Source: Comamonas sp. (GTDB lineage: Bacteria; Pseudomonadota; Gammaproteobacteria; Burkholderiales; Burkholderiaceae_C). Taken from it: a stretch of DNA of 64,000 nucleotides. Location: positions 237,884 through 301,883 of the forward strand of contig JADMKK010000041.1 of NCBI GenBank assembly GCA_015478895.1, read 5' to 3'. Below are positions 25,032-32,583 of this stretch, in pieces. Within the stretch, counting starts at the first letter, position 1, and each line of letters starts with the position of its first letter. The notes below the pieces were generated by a model. It was not told where the DNA came from. It did not search any database and saw only the letters and a list, made by a program, of their open reading frames with translations. Position numbers and translations under genes: made by a program.

Positions 25032-25490
25032 ATGTTCATCTCTTCATGGACAGCGCTGAACGCGATGCTCATGCTCAGCCCCGTGACTGCGCCTGCGGAT
25101 CTGCAAGCGTGTGAAAACCCCGTGTTTTTCTGCCGCATTGCACACAGCGCGCACAGTGTTCGCCTGTGCGAGAAAGACGACCAGCTCACCTACACCTTTA
25201 GCCCGGGCCGAGGTGCGCCCGAAAAAACTTTTACTGCCCTGCGCGCCGATGTCACGGTCCAGCCCTGGAATGGCGCGGACGCGGACTATGTCGACGCCAT
25301 CTCCATGCCCCACGGTATCTGGAACTACCGCATCTTTGCCGTGACACCGCGTGGCGCGGATAACCCGGCCGCAGCGGGTGTCGCCAGCGCTGGCATCACG
25401 GTGCTCAGAAATGGGCAGGACGTGCGCCATTTCACCTGCGATGCGGACAGCGTGCGTGAACGGGTGCAAAGCCTGCAGCTGCACCCTTAA
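25032..25490 (+). CDS. Putative exported protein of unknown function
   Basis: The protein has 152 residues. The N terminus MFISSWTALNAMLMLSPVTAPADLQ looks like a short signal peptide. The mature part has Cys at CENPVFFC, LCEKDD and FTCDAD, suggesting disulfides outside the cytoplasm. The middle (YTFSPGRGAPEKTF, ISMPHGIWNYRIFAV) is beta-rich. No family recognised. It is probably co-transcribed with the one-helix protein gene 26 nt upstream, and a bidirectional terminator follows. Confidence 0.7.
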   Translation: MFISSWTALNAMLMLSPVTAPADLQACENPVFFCRIAHSAHSVRLCEKDDQLTYTFSPGRGAPEKTFTALRADVTVQPWNGADADYVDAISMPHGIWNYRIFAVTPRGADNPAAAGVASAGITVLRNGQDVRHFTCDADSVRERVQSLQLHP

Positions 25491-25518
25491 AGGGCGTCAG
25501 CTTGGCGATCCCAGCCAT

Positions 25519-25558
25519 AAAAAAGCCCGCTGCGCATGTACATGCACAGCGGGCTTTT
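25519..25558. terminator. Bidirectional terminator
   Basis: AAAAAGCCCGCTG-c-GCATGTACATGC-a-CAGCGGGCTTTT is a long stem with A-run and T-run flanks between convergent genes. Confidence 0.88.
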
Positions 25559-25594
25559 CAGGATGCGCCATGCACCGCTACCGCAGCTTCAACA

Positions 25595-27109
25595 TCAAAC
25601 GCGCATGTCGCCGGTATCGATAAAGCGCTGGTGCCAGCTCAGCGCCTCGGTCAGGATGTGCGGTGTGTGCTGCGCGCCTTGCATGCGGGCACGGTCAAAG
25701 TAGTCGTGCAGCATGGGGCGGTAGTCCGGGTGGGCGCACTGGTCGATGATGACCTTGGCACGCTGCTTGGGGCTCAAGCCGCGCAGGTCGGCCAAGCCTT
25801 GTTCGGTGACGATGATTTGCGTGTCGTGCTCGGTGTGGTCCACGTGCGAGCACATGGGCACGATGCAGCTGATGGCGCCGTTCTTGGCCACCGAGGGCGT
25901 CACAAAGAACGACAGATAGCCGTTGCGCGCAAAGTCACCCGAGCCGCCGATGCCATTCATCATGCCGGTGCCCATGACGTGGGTGGAGTTGATGTTGCCG
26001 TAGATGTCGGCCTCGATCATCGAATTCATGGCGATGATGCCCAGACGGCGCACCAGCTCGGGGTGGTTGGAGATTTCCTGCGGGCGCAAGATGATGCGCT
26101 CGCGGTAGAAGTCGATGTTGTCTTCAAAATCTTTGCAGGCTTCTTTGCCCAGCGAGATCGACGTGGCCGAGGCCTTGCTCATCTTGCCGGTGCGCAGCAA
26201 GTCCAGCATGCCGTCTTGCAGCACTTCGGTAAAACCCAGCAGGTTTTCAAACGGGCTGTTTTGCAGACCGGCCAGCACCGCATTGGCAACGTTGCCCACG
26301 CCCGATTGAATCGGCAGCATTTCCTTGGGCAGGCGGCCCATCTTCATCTCGTGCGCGAGGAAGTCGATGATGGACTGCGCAATGGTGTTCGACTGCGCAT
26401 CGGGCGCGGCAAACACGTTGTCGCGGTCGCCCTTGTGGGTGGCCACAACGGCAATCACCTTGTTCGGGTCTACCTTGAGGTATTGCTCACCGATGCGGTC
26501 ATCCGCATGCGTCATGTTGATCGGCATGCGGCGCGGCGGAATGGCGGTGCCGTAGTAGATATCGTGCATGCCTTCCATCTTGGCCGGCGGCTTGGTGTTG
26601 ACTTCCAGAATCACCTTGTCGGCAACCTCCAGCCAGGTCTTGTTATTGCCGACCGCAGTCGATGGAATCAGCAGACCATCGGCAGTGATGCCCAGCACTT
26701 CAATGACGGCCACGCTCATCGGACCCAGAAAGCCAAACCATGCATGCTGCGCCACGTGGGACAGGTGCATGTCGATGAAATCAATCTCACCGGCGTTGAT
26801 CGCCTTGCGGGCGGTCGGGTCGGTGTTGAAAGGCAGGCGCTGGCCCAGTGCGCCAGCTTCGGCCATCACGCCATCGCATTCGGCGGCCGTGGAGGCACCG
26901 GTCCACACATTGATCTTGTAAGGCTTGCCCTGGGCATGTTCCGCCTTGGCGCGTGCCGCAATCGCCTGGGGCAAGGCCTTGGGGTAGCCTGCGCCCGTAA
27001 AGCCGCTCATGCCAACATTGGCACCGTGCGGAATCAGGGCCGCTGCGGCTTCTGCCGACATGATCCGATTGTGAAATTGTGGGTAGCGAACGCGTTCAGC
27101 CAGGCTCAT
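25595..27109 (-). CDS. Acetyl-CoA hydrolase / succinyl-CoA:acetate CoA-transferase family
   Basis: About 504 residues starting at MSLAERVRYPQFHNRIMSAEAA (27109), with GGAGAAA upstream. This is a class I CoA-transferase of the AarC/Cat1/Ach1 type. Signature blocks are GMSGFTGAGYPKALPQAI, VWTGASTAAECDG, the glycine-rich LPIQSGVGNVANAVLAGL, and the C-terminal CSHVDHTEHDTQIIVTEQGLADLRGLSP. Such enzymes interconvert succinyl-CoA or propionyl-CoA with acetate through a glutamyl-CoA intermediate, or hydrolyse acetyl-CoA. Two TTTGC...GCAAA palindromes lie about 240-300 bp upstream and may be regulatory. Confidence 0.93.
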   Translation of the reverse strand: MSLAERVRYPQFHNRIMSAEAAAALIPHGANVGMSGFTGAGYPKALPQAIAARAKAEHAQGKPYKINVWTGASTAAECDGVMAEAGALGQRLPFNTDPTARKAINAGEIDFIDMHLSHVAQHAWFGFLGPMSVAVIEVLGITADGLLIPSTAVGNNKTWLEVADKVILEVNTKPPAKMEGMHDIYYGTAIPPRRMPINMTHADDRIGEQYLKVDPNKVIAVVATHKGDRDNVFAAPDAQSNTIAQSIIDFLAHEMKMGRLPKEMLPIQSGVGNVANAVLAGLQNSPFENLLGFTEVLQDGMLDLLRTGKMSKASATSISLGKEACKDFEDNIDFYRERIILRPQEISNHPELVRRLGIIAMNSMIEADIYGNINSTHVMGTGMMNGIGGSGDFARNGYLSFFVTPSVAKNGAISCIVPMCSHVDHTEHDTQIIVTEQGLADLRGLSPKQRAKVIIDQCAHPDYRPMLHDYFDRARMQGAQHTPHILTEALSWHQRFIDTGDMRV

Positions 27110-27341
27110 CGAGGTTTCTCCAACTATGCAAAACAAGCCGCCTTCACCAAGCGGCTTTTCTTGGACTTGCCTGCTGCTCCCAAGAAGCACCGTGCCTTGG
27201 CGGCCTGCGCTCAATGTTGCGCCTGTCCTGCCTGTGGCAGCGTATGTGCAAGTCCCATCTCCGGCGCCGATGGTATCAGCGTTAACCCTTGGGTACAGGA
27301 TATCGCGCTTGCATACGGGAGCATCTAATGCTTTGGAATTA

Positions 27342-27414
27342 CTTTGCTGCAGGCAAAGTGTATGCTTACTTTGTGGGGCAGCGCGTCGTTTCAAGTTTGC
27401 TGCATTGCAGCAAA
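27342..27414 (-). promoter_or_regulatory. Pair of TTTGCTGC-type palindromes upstream of the CoA-transferase gene
   Basis: CTTTGC-TGCAG-GCAAAG (27342-27358) and the perfect TTTGCTGCA-T-TGCAGCAAA (27396-27414) have centres about 55 bp apart, close to five helical turns. They lie in the 397-bp gene-free stretch 27110-27506, which otherwise holds an AAGCCGC/GCGGCTT hairpin (about 27133-27155) and the terminator of the permease gene. The spacing suggests operator sites for a dimeric regulator; no regulator gene is adjacent. Confidence 0.4.
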
Positions 27415-27427
27415 AATGTATCGGGCA

Positions 27428-27459
27428 CAAAAAAACCGACCCGCTGCTGCGGGGCGGTT
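27428..27459 (-). terminator. Rho-independent terminator of uracil permease gene
   Basis: On the minus strand ACCGccCCGC-agca-GCGGgtCGGT is followed by TTTTTTTG, about 50 nt after the permease stop. Confidence 0.8.
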
Positions 27460-27506
27460 CCAAGGTGCTCAGGCGCTCACCCGTGCTGCGCTGGGGCGCA
27501 ACTGGC

Positions 27507-28799
27507 TTAGTTCGCTTTAGCGCGGCTGAGCAAGGCGTACAGCAAGATGGCACCGAAGGTGGCGCAGCCAATGCCGCCCAGTGCGAAGTCGCCAAACTTC
27601 AGCGTGAACTCGCCGGTACCCAGAATCAGGGTGATGGCGGCCACGATCAGGTTCTTGGTGTCGGAAAAGTCCACCTTGTTGTCCACCCAGATCTTGGCGC
27701 CTGCAATCGCAATCAGACCGAACACCACGATGGACACACCGCCCATGACGGGCAAAGGAATCGCCTGAATCAGCGCGCCGAACTTGGGCGAGAAGCCCAG
27801 CAGCACGGCAAGAATCGCCGCCACCAGGAACACGGCGGTGGAGTAGATGCGGGTTGCCGCCATCACACCGATGTTTTCGGCGTAAGTGGTTACGCCCGTG
27901 CCGCCCGCAGCGCCAGAGACCATCGTCGCCACACCATCACCAATAAAGGCGCGGCCCATGTACTTGTCCATGTCCTTGCCGGTCATGGCAGTTACGGCCT
28001 TGATATGGCCCAGGTTTTCTGCCACCAAGATGATGACCACGGGCACGATCAGCAGCATGGCGTTGGCTTCAAACACCGGTGCATGCAAGGACGGCAGACC
28101 GAACCACGCTGCGTTGACCACACCGCTCAAGTCCATGGGCTTGCCCATGCCCATGCCATTGGTCAGCACGGCGTAGATGATGCTGGCCACAATCAGGCCA
28201 ATCAAAATCAGCAGGCGCTGCAGCATGCCCTTGGTGAAAACCGCCACCAGCGCCACGGAGACAAACGTTACCGCCTGCATCCAGGCATCAAAGTTGTTGG
28301 CCGCCATGTTTTTGACAGGAATGGCTGCCAGGTTCAGGCCAATCACCGCCACCACGGCACCGGTCACGACGGGTGGCATGAAGCGTTCAATCCAGCCTGT
28401 GCCAATCACGTGCACCAGCACACCAATGAGTGTGTAGACCAGACCACACATGATGATGCCGCCCAGCGCCACGCCAATGTTGCCGTTGGCGCCTTGCCCT
28501 GCAAAGCCCGTGGCCGCGATCACCACGCCAATGAAGGCAAACGACGAGCCCAGGTAGCTGGGCACTTTGCCGCCGGTGATCAAAAAGAAAATCAGGGTGC
28601 CAATGCCGCTCATCAGCACGGCGATGTTGGGGTCAAATCCCATCAAGATCGGAGCCAGCACCGTCGAGCCAAACATGGCGATCACGTGCTGGATACCCAT
28701 CAGGCCCGTCTGGCCCCAGGGCAGACGCTCGTCTGGCCCAATCACGCCGCCGTTTTGCAGCGCGGCGGAAGACTTTTCAGTCCAGGAAAATATTCCCAT
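27507..28799 (-). CDS. uraA: Uracil/xanthine permease, NCS2 family (UraA-like)
   Basis: About 430 residues from MGIFSWTEKSSAALQNGG (28799), with GGAG upstream; the track's longer N terminus is not supported. Twelve to fourteen hydrophobic helices. Family motifs are GIQHVIAMFGSTVLAPILMGFDP near the N terminus, the Gly-rich GAAGGTGVTTYAENIGVMAATRIYS that carries the substrate-side Glu, and SIVVFGLIAIAGAKIWV. It is a proton symporter for uracil or a related nucleobase across the inner membrane. The 246-bp upstream space contains a long imperfect hairpin at 28880-28919. Confidence 0.9.
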   Translation of the reverse strand: MGIFSWTEKSSAALQNGGVIGPDERLPWGQTGLMGIQHVIAMFGSTVLAPILMGFDPNIAVLMSGIGTLIFFLITGGKVPSYLGSSFAFIGVVIAATGFAGQGANGNIGVALGGIIMCGLVYTLIGVLVHVIGTGWIERFMPPVVTGAVVAVIGLNLAAIPVKNMAANNFDAWMQAVTFVSVALVAVFTKGMLQRLLILIGLIVASIIYAVLTNGMGMGKPMDLSGVVNAAWFGLPSLHAPVFEANAMLLIVPVVIILVAENLGHIKAVTAMTGKDMDKYMGRAFIGDGVATMVSGAAGGTGVTTYAENIGVMAATRIYSTAVFLVAAILAVLLGFSPKFGALIQAIPLPVMGGVSIVVFGLIAIAGAKIWVDNKVDFSDTKNLIVAAITLILGTGEFTLKFGDFALGGIGCATFGAILLYALLSRAKAN

Positions 28800-28879
28800 T
28801 TTTTTGTGCTCCGTAAAATTTGCTGGCGCGATGTTAGAGGCTTCGCCCACAAGCTGCACGCTCCTTGGGTTGCGCGCGT

Positions 28880-28919
28880 GCTGGCATGTCAGCTTTTGTC
28901 AAGCAGACAACATGCCAGC
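28880..28919. promoter_or_regulatory. Nested inverted repeat upstream of uracil permease gene
   Basis: GCTGGCATGt and aCATGCCAGC enclose a second repeat TTGTC-aagca-GACAA. It sits about 80-120 bp upstream of the permease start and may be an operator or a leader-RNA hairpin. No T-tract follows. Confidence 0.35.
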
Positions 28920-29004
28920 TTTTACGAGGCGGGGGTAGTCGGGCTAGCAGCTTAAGGGCCGGGCGGCGCTTTAAAGTTTTTGGTCAAATCGCCCCTGAGC
29001 CCAA

Positions 29005-29035
29005 TGCCTGTAAGGGCAGGCTGCTAGCAAATTGA
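29005..29035. repeat. Degenerate copy of the dispersed palindromic repeat
   Basis: TGCCTGTAAGGGCAGGCTGCTAGC resembles half of the family core, immediately beyond the stop of livF (operon 1). It is a weak match. Confidence 0.35.
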
Positions 29036-29045
29036 AAAGAAGCTT

Positions 29046-29831
29046 TCACACGCCCAGATACTGCTGGCGCACTGGGGCGTTGCCCACCAGGGCCTGCATG
29101 GGGCCGCTGTGCACGATCTGGCCCTTCTCCAGCACATAAGCGCGATCGGCCACGACCTGGGCGAACGGCAGGTTTTGCTCGCTGAGCAAAATGCCGATGC
29201 CTTGCGCCTTGAGCTGCAAAATGGTTTTCGCCATCTGCTCGACGATCAGCGGCGCTACGCCTTCCGATGGTTCATCGAGCAGCACCAGATAAGGCTGCCC
29301 CATCAACGTGCGGGCCACACTGAGCATTTGCTGCTCCCCGCCGCTCATCTGGCCGCCGGGGCGCTGCGGCATTTCGCCCAGATTGGGAAACAGCGAAAAA
29401 AGCTTTTCAGGTGTCCAGTGCGGCAGCGCCTGCCCATCGGGCCAGTGGCGGGGCTTCTGGCGACCCACTTCCAGGTTCTCCATCACCGTCAGCTCGGTGA
29501 AGATGCGCCGGTCTTCCGGCACATAGCCGAGTCCGGCGCGGGCAATCTGGTACGAAGCGCTTTTGGCAATCGGCGAGCCCATGAAAAGAACTTTTCCTTC
29601 GCGGCGTTCGACCAGGCCCGCAATCGATTTAAGCGTGGTCGATTTGCCGGCTCCATTGCGGCCCATCAGCGCCACGACTTCGCCACGGCCGACGTTCAGC
29701 GACACGCCGTGCAAGATGTGCGCGGCGCCATACCAGGCGTTCAGCCCTTCGACTTCGATTAGTGGTGTTTTTGCCTGCTGGCCCTTATCCAGAAAGGGCA
29801 TAGTGCTATCGATCTTGTTTGTGGGGTTCAT
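29046..29831 (-). CDS. livF: Branched-chain amino-acid-type ABC transporter ATPase LivF (operon 1)
   Basis: The protein has 261 residues. ATPase motifs: Walker A GRNGAGKSTTLK, signature MSGGEQQMLSVARTL, Walker B YLVLLDEPSEGVAPL, and the switch His replaced by the LivF-type LLSEQN. LivF partners LivG in powering uptake of leucine-type or other carboxylated substrates. The start codon overlaps the livG stop as ATGA, indicating translational coupling. A ten-residue extension before the family start (LIEVEGLNAWYGAAHIL) is normal. It is the last gene of the operon SBP-livHM-livG-livF. Confidence 0.95.
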   Translation of the reverse strand: MNPTNKIDSTMPFLDKGQQAKTPLIEVEGLNAWYGAAHILHGVSLNVGRGEVVALMGRNGAGKSTTLKSIAGLVERREGKVLFMGSPIAKSASYQIARAGLGYVPEDRRIFTELTVMENLEVGRQKPRHWPDGQALPHWTPEKLFSLFPNLGEMPQRPGGQMSGGEQQMLSVARTLMGQPYLVLLDEPSEGVAPLIVEQMAKTILQLKAQGIGILLSEQNLPFAQVVADRAYVLEKGQIVHSGPMQALVGNAPVRQQYLGV

Positions 29832-30589
29832 GACTGCTGCTCCAGCACCAAGCCGGTGCCCAGATAGGCCTGCTGTACGCGGGCATCATCGCGGATGGCT
29901 TGCGGAGTGCCTTCGGTCAGCAGTTGGCCGCGCACCAGCACGGCCACGCGGTCAGCCTGGCCAAACACCACGTCCATGCTGTGCTCGGTAAACAGCACGC
30001 CCATCTGGCGCGCTTTGGCCAGGCTGCGGGCCAGCTGCATCAAAGCCACGCGCTCGCCCGGCGCCATGCCGGCGGTCGGCTCGTCCATCAGCAGCAGCTT
30101 GGGGTCGTGCGCCAGTGCCATGGCAATTTCCACGCGCTTTACATCGCCATAAGCCAGTTCGCTGCAGGGGCTGCCGGCCTGCGCGGCCATGCCAACCTGG
30201 TCGAGCAGCGCCAGCGCATGCTCTCGCCGATGGCTGGACGCACGCGGCCACCACGCAAAGACGCGCCGGTCATGCGATAGCAGCGCCATCTGCACGTTCT
30301 CCAGCACCGACAGCGATGCAAAGGTCTGCGCAATCTGAAACGTGCGCCCCACGCCTTTGCGCCAGATGGCCCGCGCAGGCAGCCCTGCAATGTTCTGGCC
30401 CTCCAGCAGCACGCTGCCACTGTCGGGCGCCAGCTGGCCGCCAACCATGTTGAACGTGGTGCTCTTGCCCGCGCCATTGGGGCCAATCAGGGCCAGCAAT
30501 TCCCCAGCCCGCAGCGTGAACGACACGTTCTGCACCGCCTGCACGCCGCCAAACGCTTTGGAGATGGATTGCACCTGGAGCAAACTCAT
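29828..30589 (-). CDS. livG: Branched-chain amino-acid-type ABC transporter ATPase LivG (operon 1)
   Basis: The protein has 253 residues. Motifs: Walker A GPNGAGKSTTFNMVGG, Q-loop GRTFQIAQTF, a diverged signature ELAYGDVKRVEIAMAL, Walker B LLLMDEPTAGMAPGE, switch His in TEHSMDVVFG. The degenerate signature (LAYGDVKR rather than LSGGQ) is usual in LivG. It overlaps both neighbours by four bases (ATGA), so permease, LivG and LivF are translated as a coupled unit. Confidence 0.95.
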   Translation of the reverse strand: MSLLQVQSISKAFGGVQAVQNVSFTLRAGELLALIGPNGAGKSTTFNMVGGQLAPDSGSVLLEGQNIAGLPARAIWRKGVGRTFQIAQTFASLSVLENVQMALLSHDRRVFAWWPRASSHRREHALALLDQVGMAAQAGSPCSELAYGDVKRVEIAMALAHDPKLLLMDEPTAGMAPGERVALMQLARSLAKARQMGVLFTEHSMDVVFGQADRVAVLVRGQLLTEGTPQAIRDDARVQQAYLGTGLVLEQQS

Positions 30590-32490
30590 AGAACTTCCTT
30601 GGCTGAGGTTTTAGGAGCAATCAGCCTATGCAGTGATTGGGCAAAGCCCGAAATCCCTTGCGGAAAGAGCAAGACCAATACCAGCATGATGCCGCCCATC
30701 ATGGCGCGCCAGTAGTCGGTATTGCGCGCAACCGTGTCATGCAGCCAGGTGAAAACCGCAGAGCCCACGACGGGGCCAGCCAGCGTCTGAATACCGCCCA
30801 GCAGCACCATGACAAGACCATCGACACTCTTGGTCACGCTGAGGCTGTCGGGCGCGACGCTGCCCTTGGAGAACGCAAACAGCGCGCCGGCCACGCCAGC
30901 AAAAGCGCCGGCGATGACAAATGCCGTCCACTGAATACGGCGCACATCCAGCCCAATCGCATCGGCACGCAAGGCTGAATCCCGTGCGGCGCGCAGCGCG
31001 TAGCCCAGCGGAGAAAACAGCATGCGGCGCAGCAGGTAAACACCGCCAGCGCACAGCACCAGCGCCAGCCAGTAAAAGTGGGCGCTGCTCGATGCCCATG
31101 CGCTGGGCCACACGCCGGTCAGGCCATTGCTGCCGCCCGTGAAACCATCCCACTGGAACACGATGGCCCAGGTGATTTGCGCAAAGGCCAGCGTCAGCAT
31201 GGTCAGGTACACGCCCGAAAGGCGCACGCAGAACCAGCCGTACAACAAGGCACCGGCGGCAGCCGTCAAGGGGCCAAACAGCAGAGCCGCTTCCATCGGT
31301 AAATCGAGCGCGCGCACCGCCAAGGCCGCGCCATAGGCACCCAGGCCAAAGTAGGCTGCATGACCAAAAGAATGCATGCCGCCGGGGCCGAGGATGAAGT
31401 GCAGGCTGGCCGCAAACAGCGCGGCAATCAGCATGTCGGTCAGCAGTACGGTGGTGTAGCTGCCTTCGCCCACCAGCAACGGCATGACCAGCAAAGCCAG
31501 AACCAGCATGCCCCATGCGATAGCGCCGCTGCGCCCAGCGGCGCGCAGCGGTTGTTCGGGCTGACCGCCGTGGCGTGCAGCCGCTTGGGGTTTGCCCATC
31601 AGCCCCCAGGGCCGCCAGACCAGCACCACGGCCATCACCAGAAATTCCACCACCAGCGTGAGCTTGGAAAACGACACTTCCACGCCCGCAATCTCCTGCA
31701 CACCGAGCCAGATACAGATGGCCTTGATTTCGGCAATCAGCAGCGCCGCCACAAACGCGCCGGAAATGCTGCCCATGCCGCCCACCACCACCACCACAAA
31801 GGCCGCGCCGATGGTGGTCATGTCCATCTCCAAACTAGCGGGTTCGCGCGGCAATTGCAAGGCACCAGCCAAGCCCGCCAGCAAGGTGCCCAAGGCGAAC
31901 ACCGCCGTGAACAGCCATGCTTGATTCACCCCCAGCGCGCCGACCATCTCACGGTCTTGCGTGGCAGCGCGCACCAGCGTGCCAAAGCGGGTTTTGGTCA
32001 GCAGCAGGTGCAGGCCCAGCAGCACCAGTGGCCCTACGGCCATCAGCAGCAGGTCGTAAGTGGGGAACTGGCGGCCCAGAATCTCCACCGAGCCTTCCAG
32101 CCCAGCAGCACGCGGGCCAAACAATTCTTCCGGCCCCCACAACCACAGCGCGGCATCTTTGATGACCAGTACCAGCGCAAAGGTGGCAAGCAGCTGGAAT
32201 AGTTCCGGCGCCTGGTAGATGCGGCGCAGCAGGCCGATTTCGGTCAGCGCACCCAACGCTGCGCAGGCCAGCGGCGCCAGCAAAAGTGCAGGCCAGAAAC
32301 CAATGACGGGTTGCAGCACTTCGACACTGGAGAACGCGATGTATGCGCCCAGCATGAAAAACGAGCCATGCGCAAAGTTGATGGTGCGCGTGACACCAAA
32401 GATCAGCGAAAGCCCTACGGAAACGAGGAACAGCGACGAGGCGCTGGCCAGTCCATTGAGCAATTGGGCCAACAGGCCAGAGGCACTCAT
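30586..32490 (-). CDS. Fused LivH-LivM ABC permease (operon 1)
   Basis: The protein has 634 residues, about twice a LivH or LivM. The N-terminal half (to about 290) is LivH-like: LLNGLASASSLFLVSVGLSLIFGVTRTINFAHGSFFML and GGMGSISGAFVAALLIAEIKA. After a charged Pro/Arg-rich linker (about 300-325, KPQAAARHGGQPEQPLRA) comes a LivM-like half: LHFILGPGGMHSFGHAAYFGLGAYGAA and VDGLVMVLLGGIQTLAGPVVGSAVF. One chain therefore supplies both halves of the membrane channel. Such fusions occur in Burkholderiales and Comamonadaceae. It is separated from its binding-protein gene by a hairpin, and its stop overlaps livG. Confidence 0.93.
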   Translation of the reverse strand: MSASGLLAQLLNGLASASSLFLVSVGLSLIFGVTRTINFAHGSFFMLGAYIAFSSVEVLQPVIGFWPALLLAPLACAALGALTEIGLLRRIYQAPELFQLLATFALVLVIKDAALWLWGPEELFGPRAAGLEGSVEILGRQFPTYDLLLMAVGPLVLLGLHLLLTKTRFGTLVRAATQDREMVGALGVNQAWLFTAVFALGTLLAGLAGALQLPREPASLEMDMTTIGAAFVVVVVGGMGSISGAFVAALLIAEIKAICIWLGVQEIAGVEVSFSKLTLVVEFLVMAVVLVWRPWGLMGKPQAAARHGGQPEQPLRAAGRSGAIAWGMLVLALLVMPLLVGEGSYTTVLLTDMLIAALFAASLHFILGPGGMHSFGHAAYFGLGAYGAALAVRALDLPMEAALLFGPLTAAAGALLYGWFCVRLSGVYLTMLTLAFAQITWAIVFQWDGFTGGSNGLTGVWPSAWASSSAHFYWLALVLCAGGVYLLRRMLFSPLGYALRAARDSALRADAIGLDVRRIQWTAFVIAGAFAGVAGALFAFSKGSVAPDSLSVTKSVDGLVMVLLGGIQTLAGPVVGSAVFTWLHDTVARNTDYWRAMMGGIMLVLVLLFPQGISGFAQSLHRLIAPKTSAKEVL

Positions 32491-32525
32491 GCGAGGTGCT
32501 CCTTCAGTTCACAAAAATCCGGTAC

Positions 32526-32566
32526 GAAAAAGCCACCCAATGTGCCGTTTGCACATGCGGGTGGCT
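32526..32566 (-). terminator. Intra-operon hairpin between binding-protein gene and livHM
   Basis: On the minus strand AGCCACCC and GGGTGGCT flank an inner ATGTGC/GCACAT stem, followed by TTTTTC. It is well placed to attenuate transcription so that the binding protein is made in excess over the permease. Confidence 0.75.
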
Positions 32567-32583
32567 ATCAGCAAAAGCCGCGA

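Noticed and set aside
25502-27328. 608-aa plus-strand ORF opposite the CoA-transferase gene
   Set aside because: Shadow of the minus-strand coding frame; low-complexity His/Val/Gly composition and no start signal.
27126-28955. 609-aa plus-strand ORF opposite the uracil permease gene
   Set aside because: Shadow ORF; composition dominated by His/Gln/Gly from complementary membrane-protein codons.
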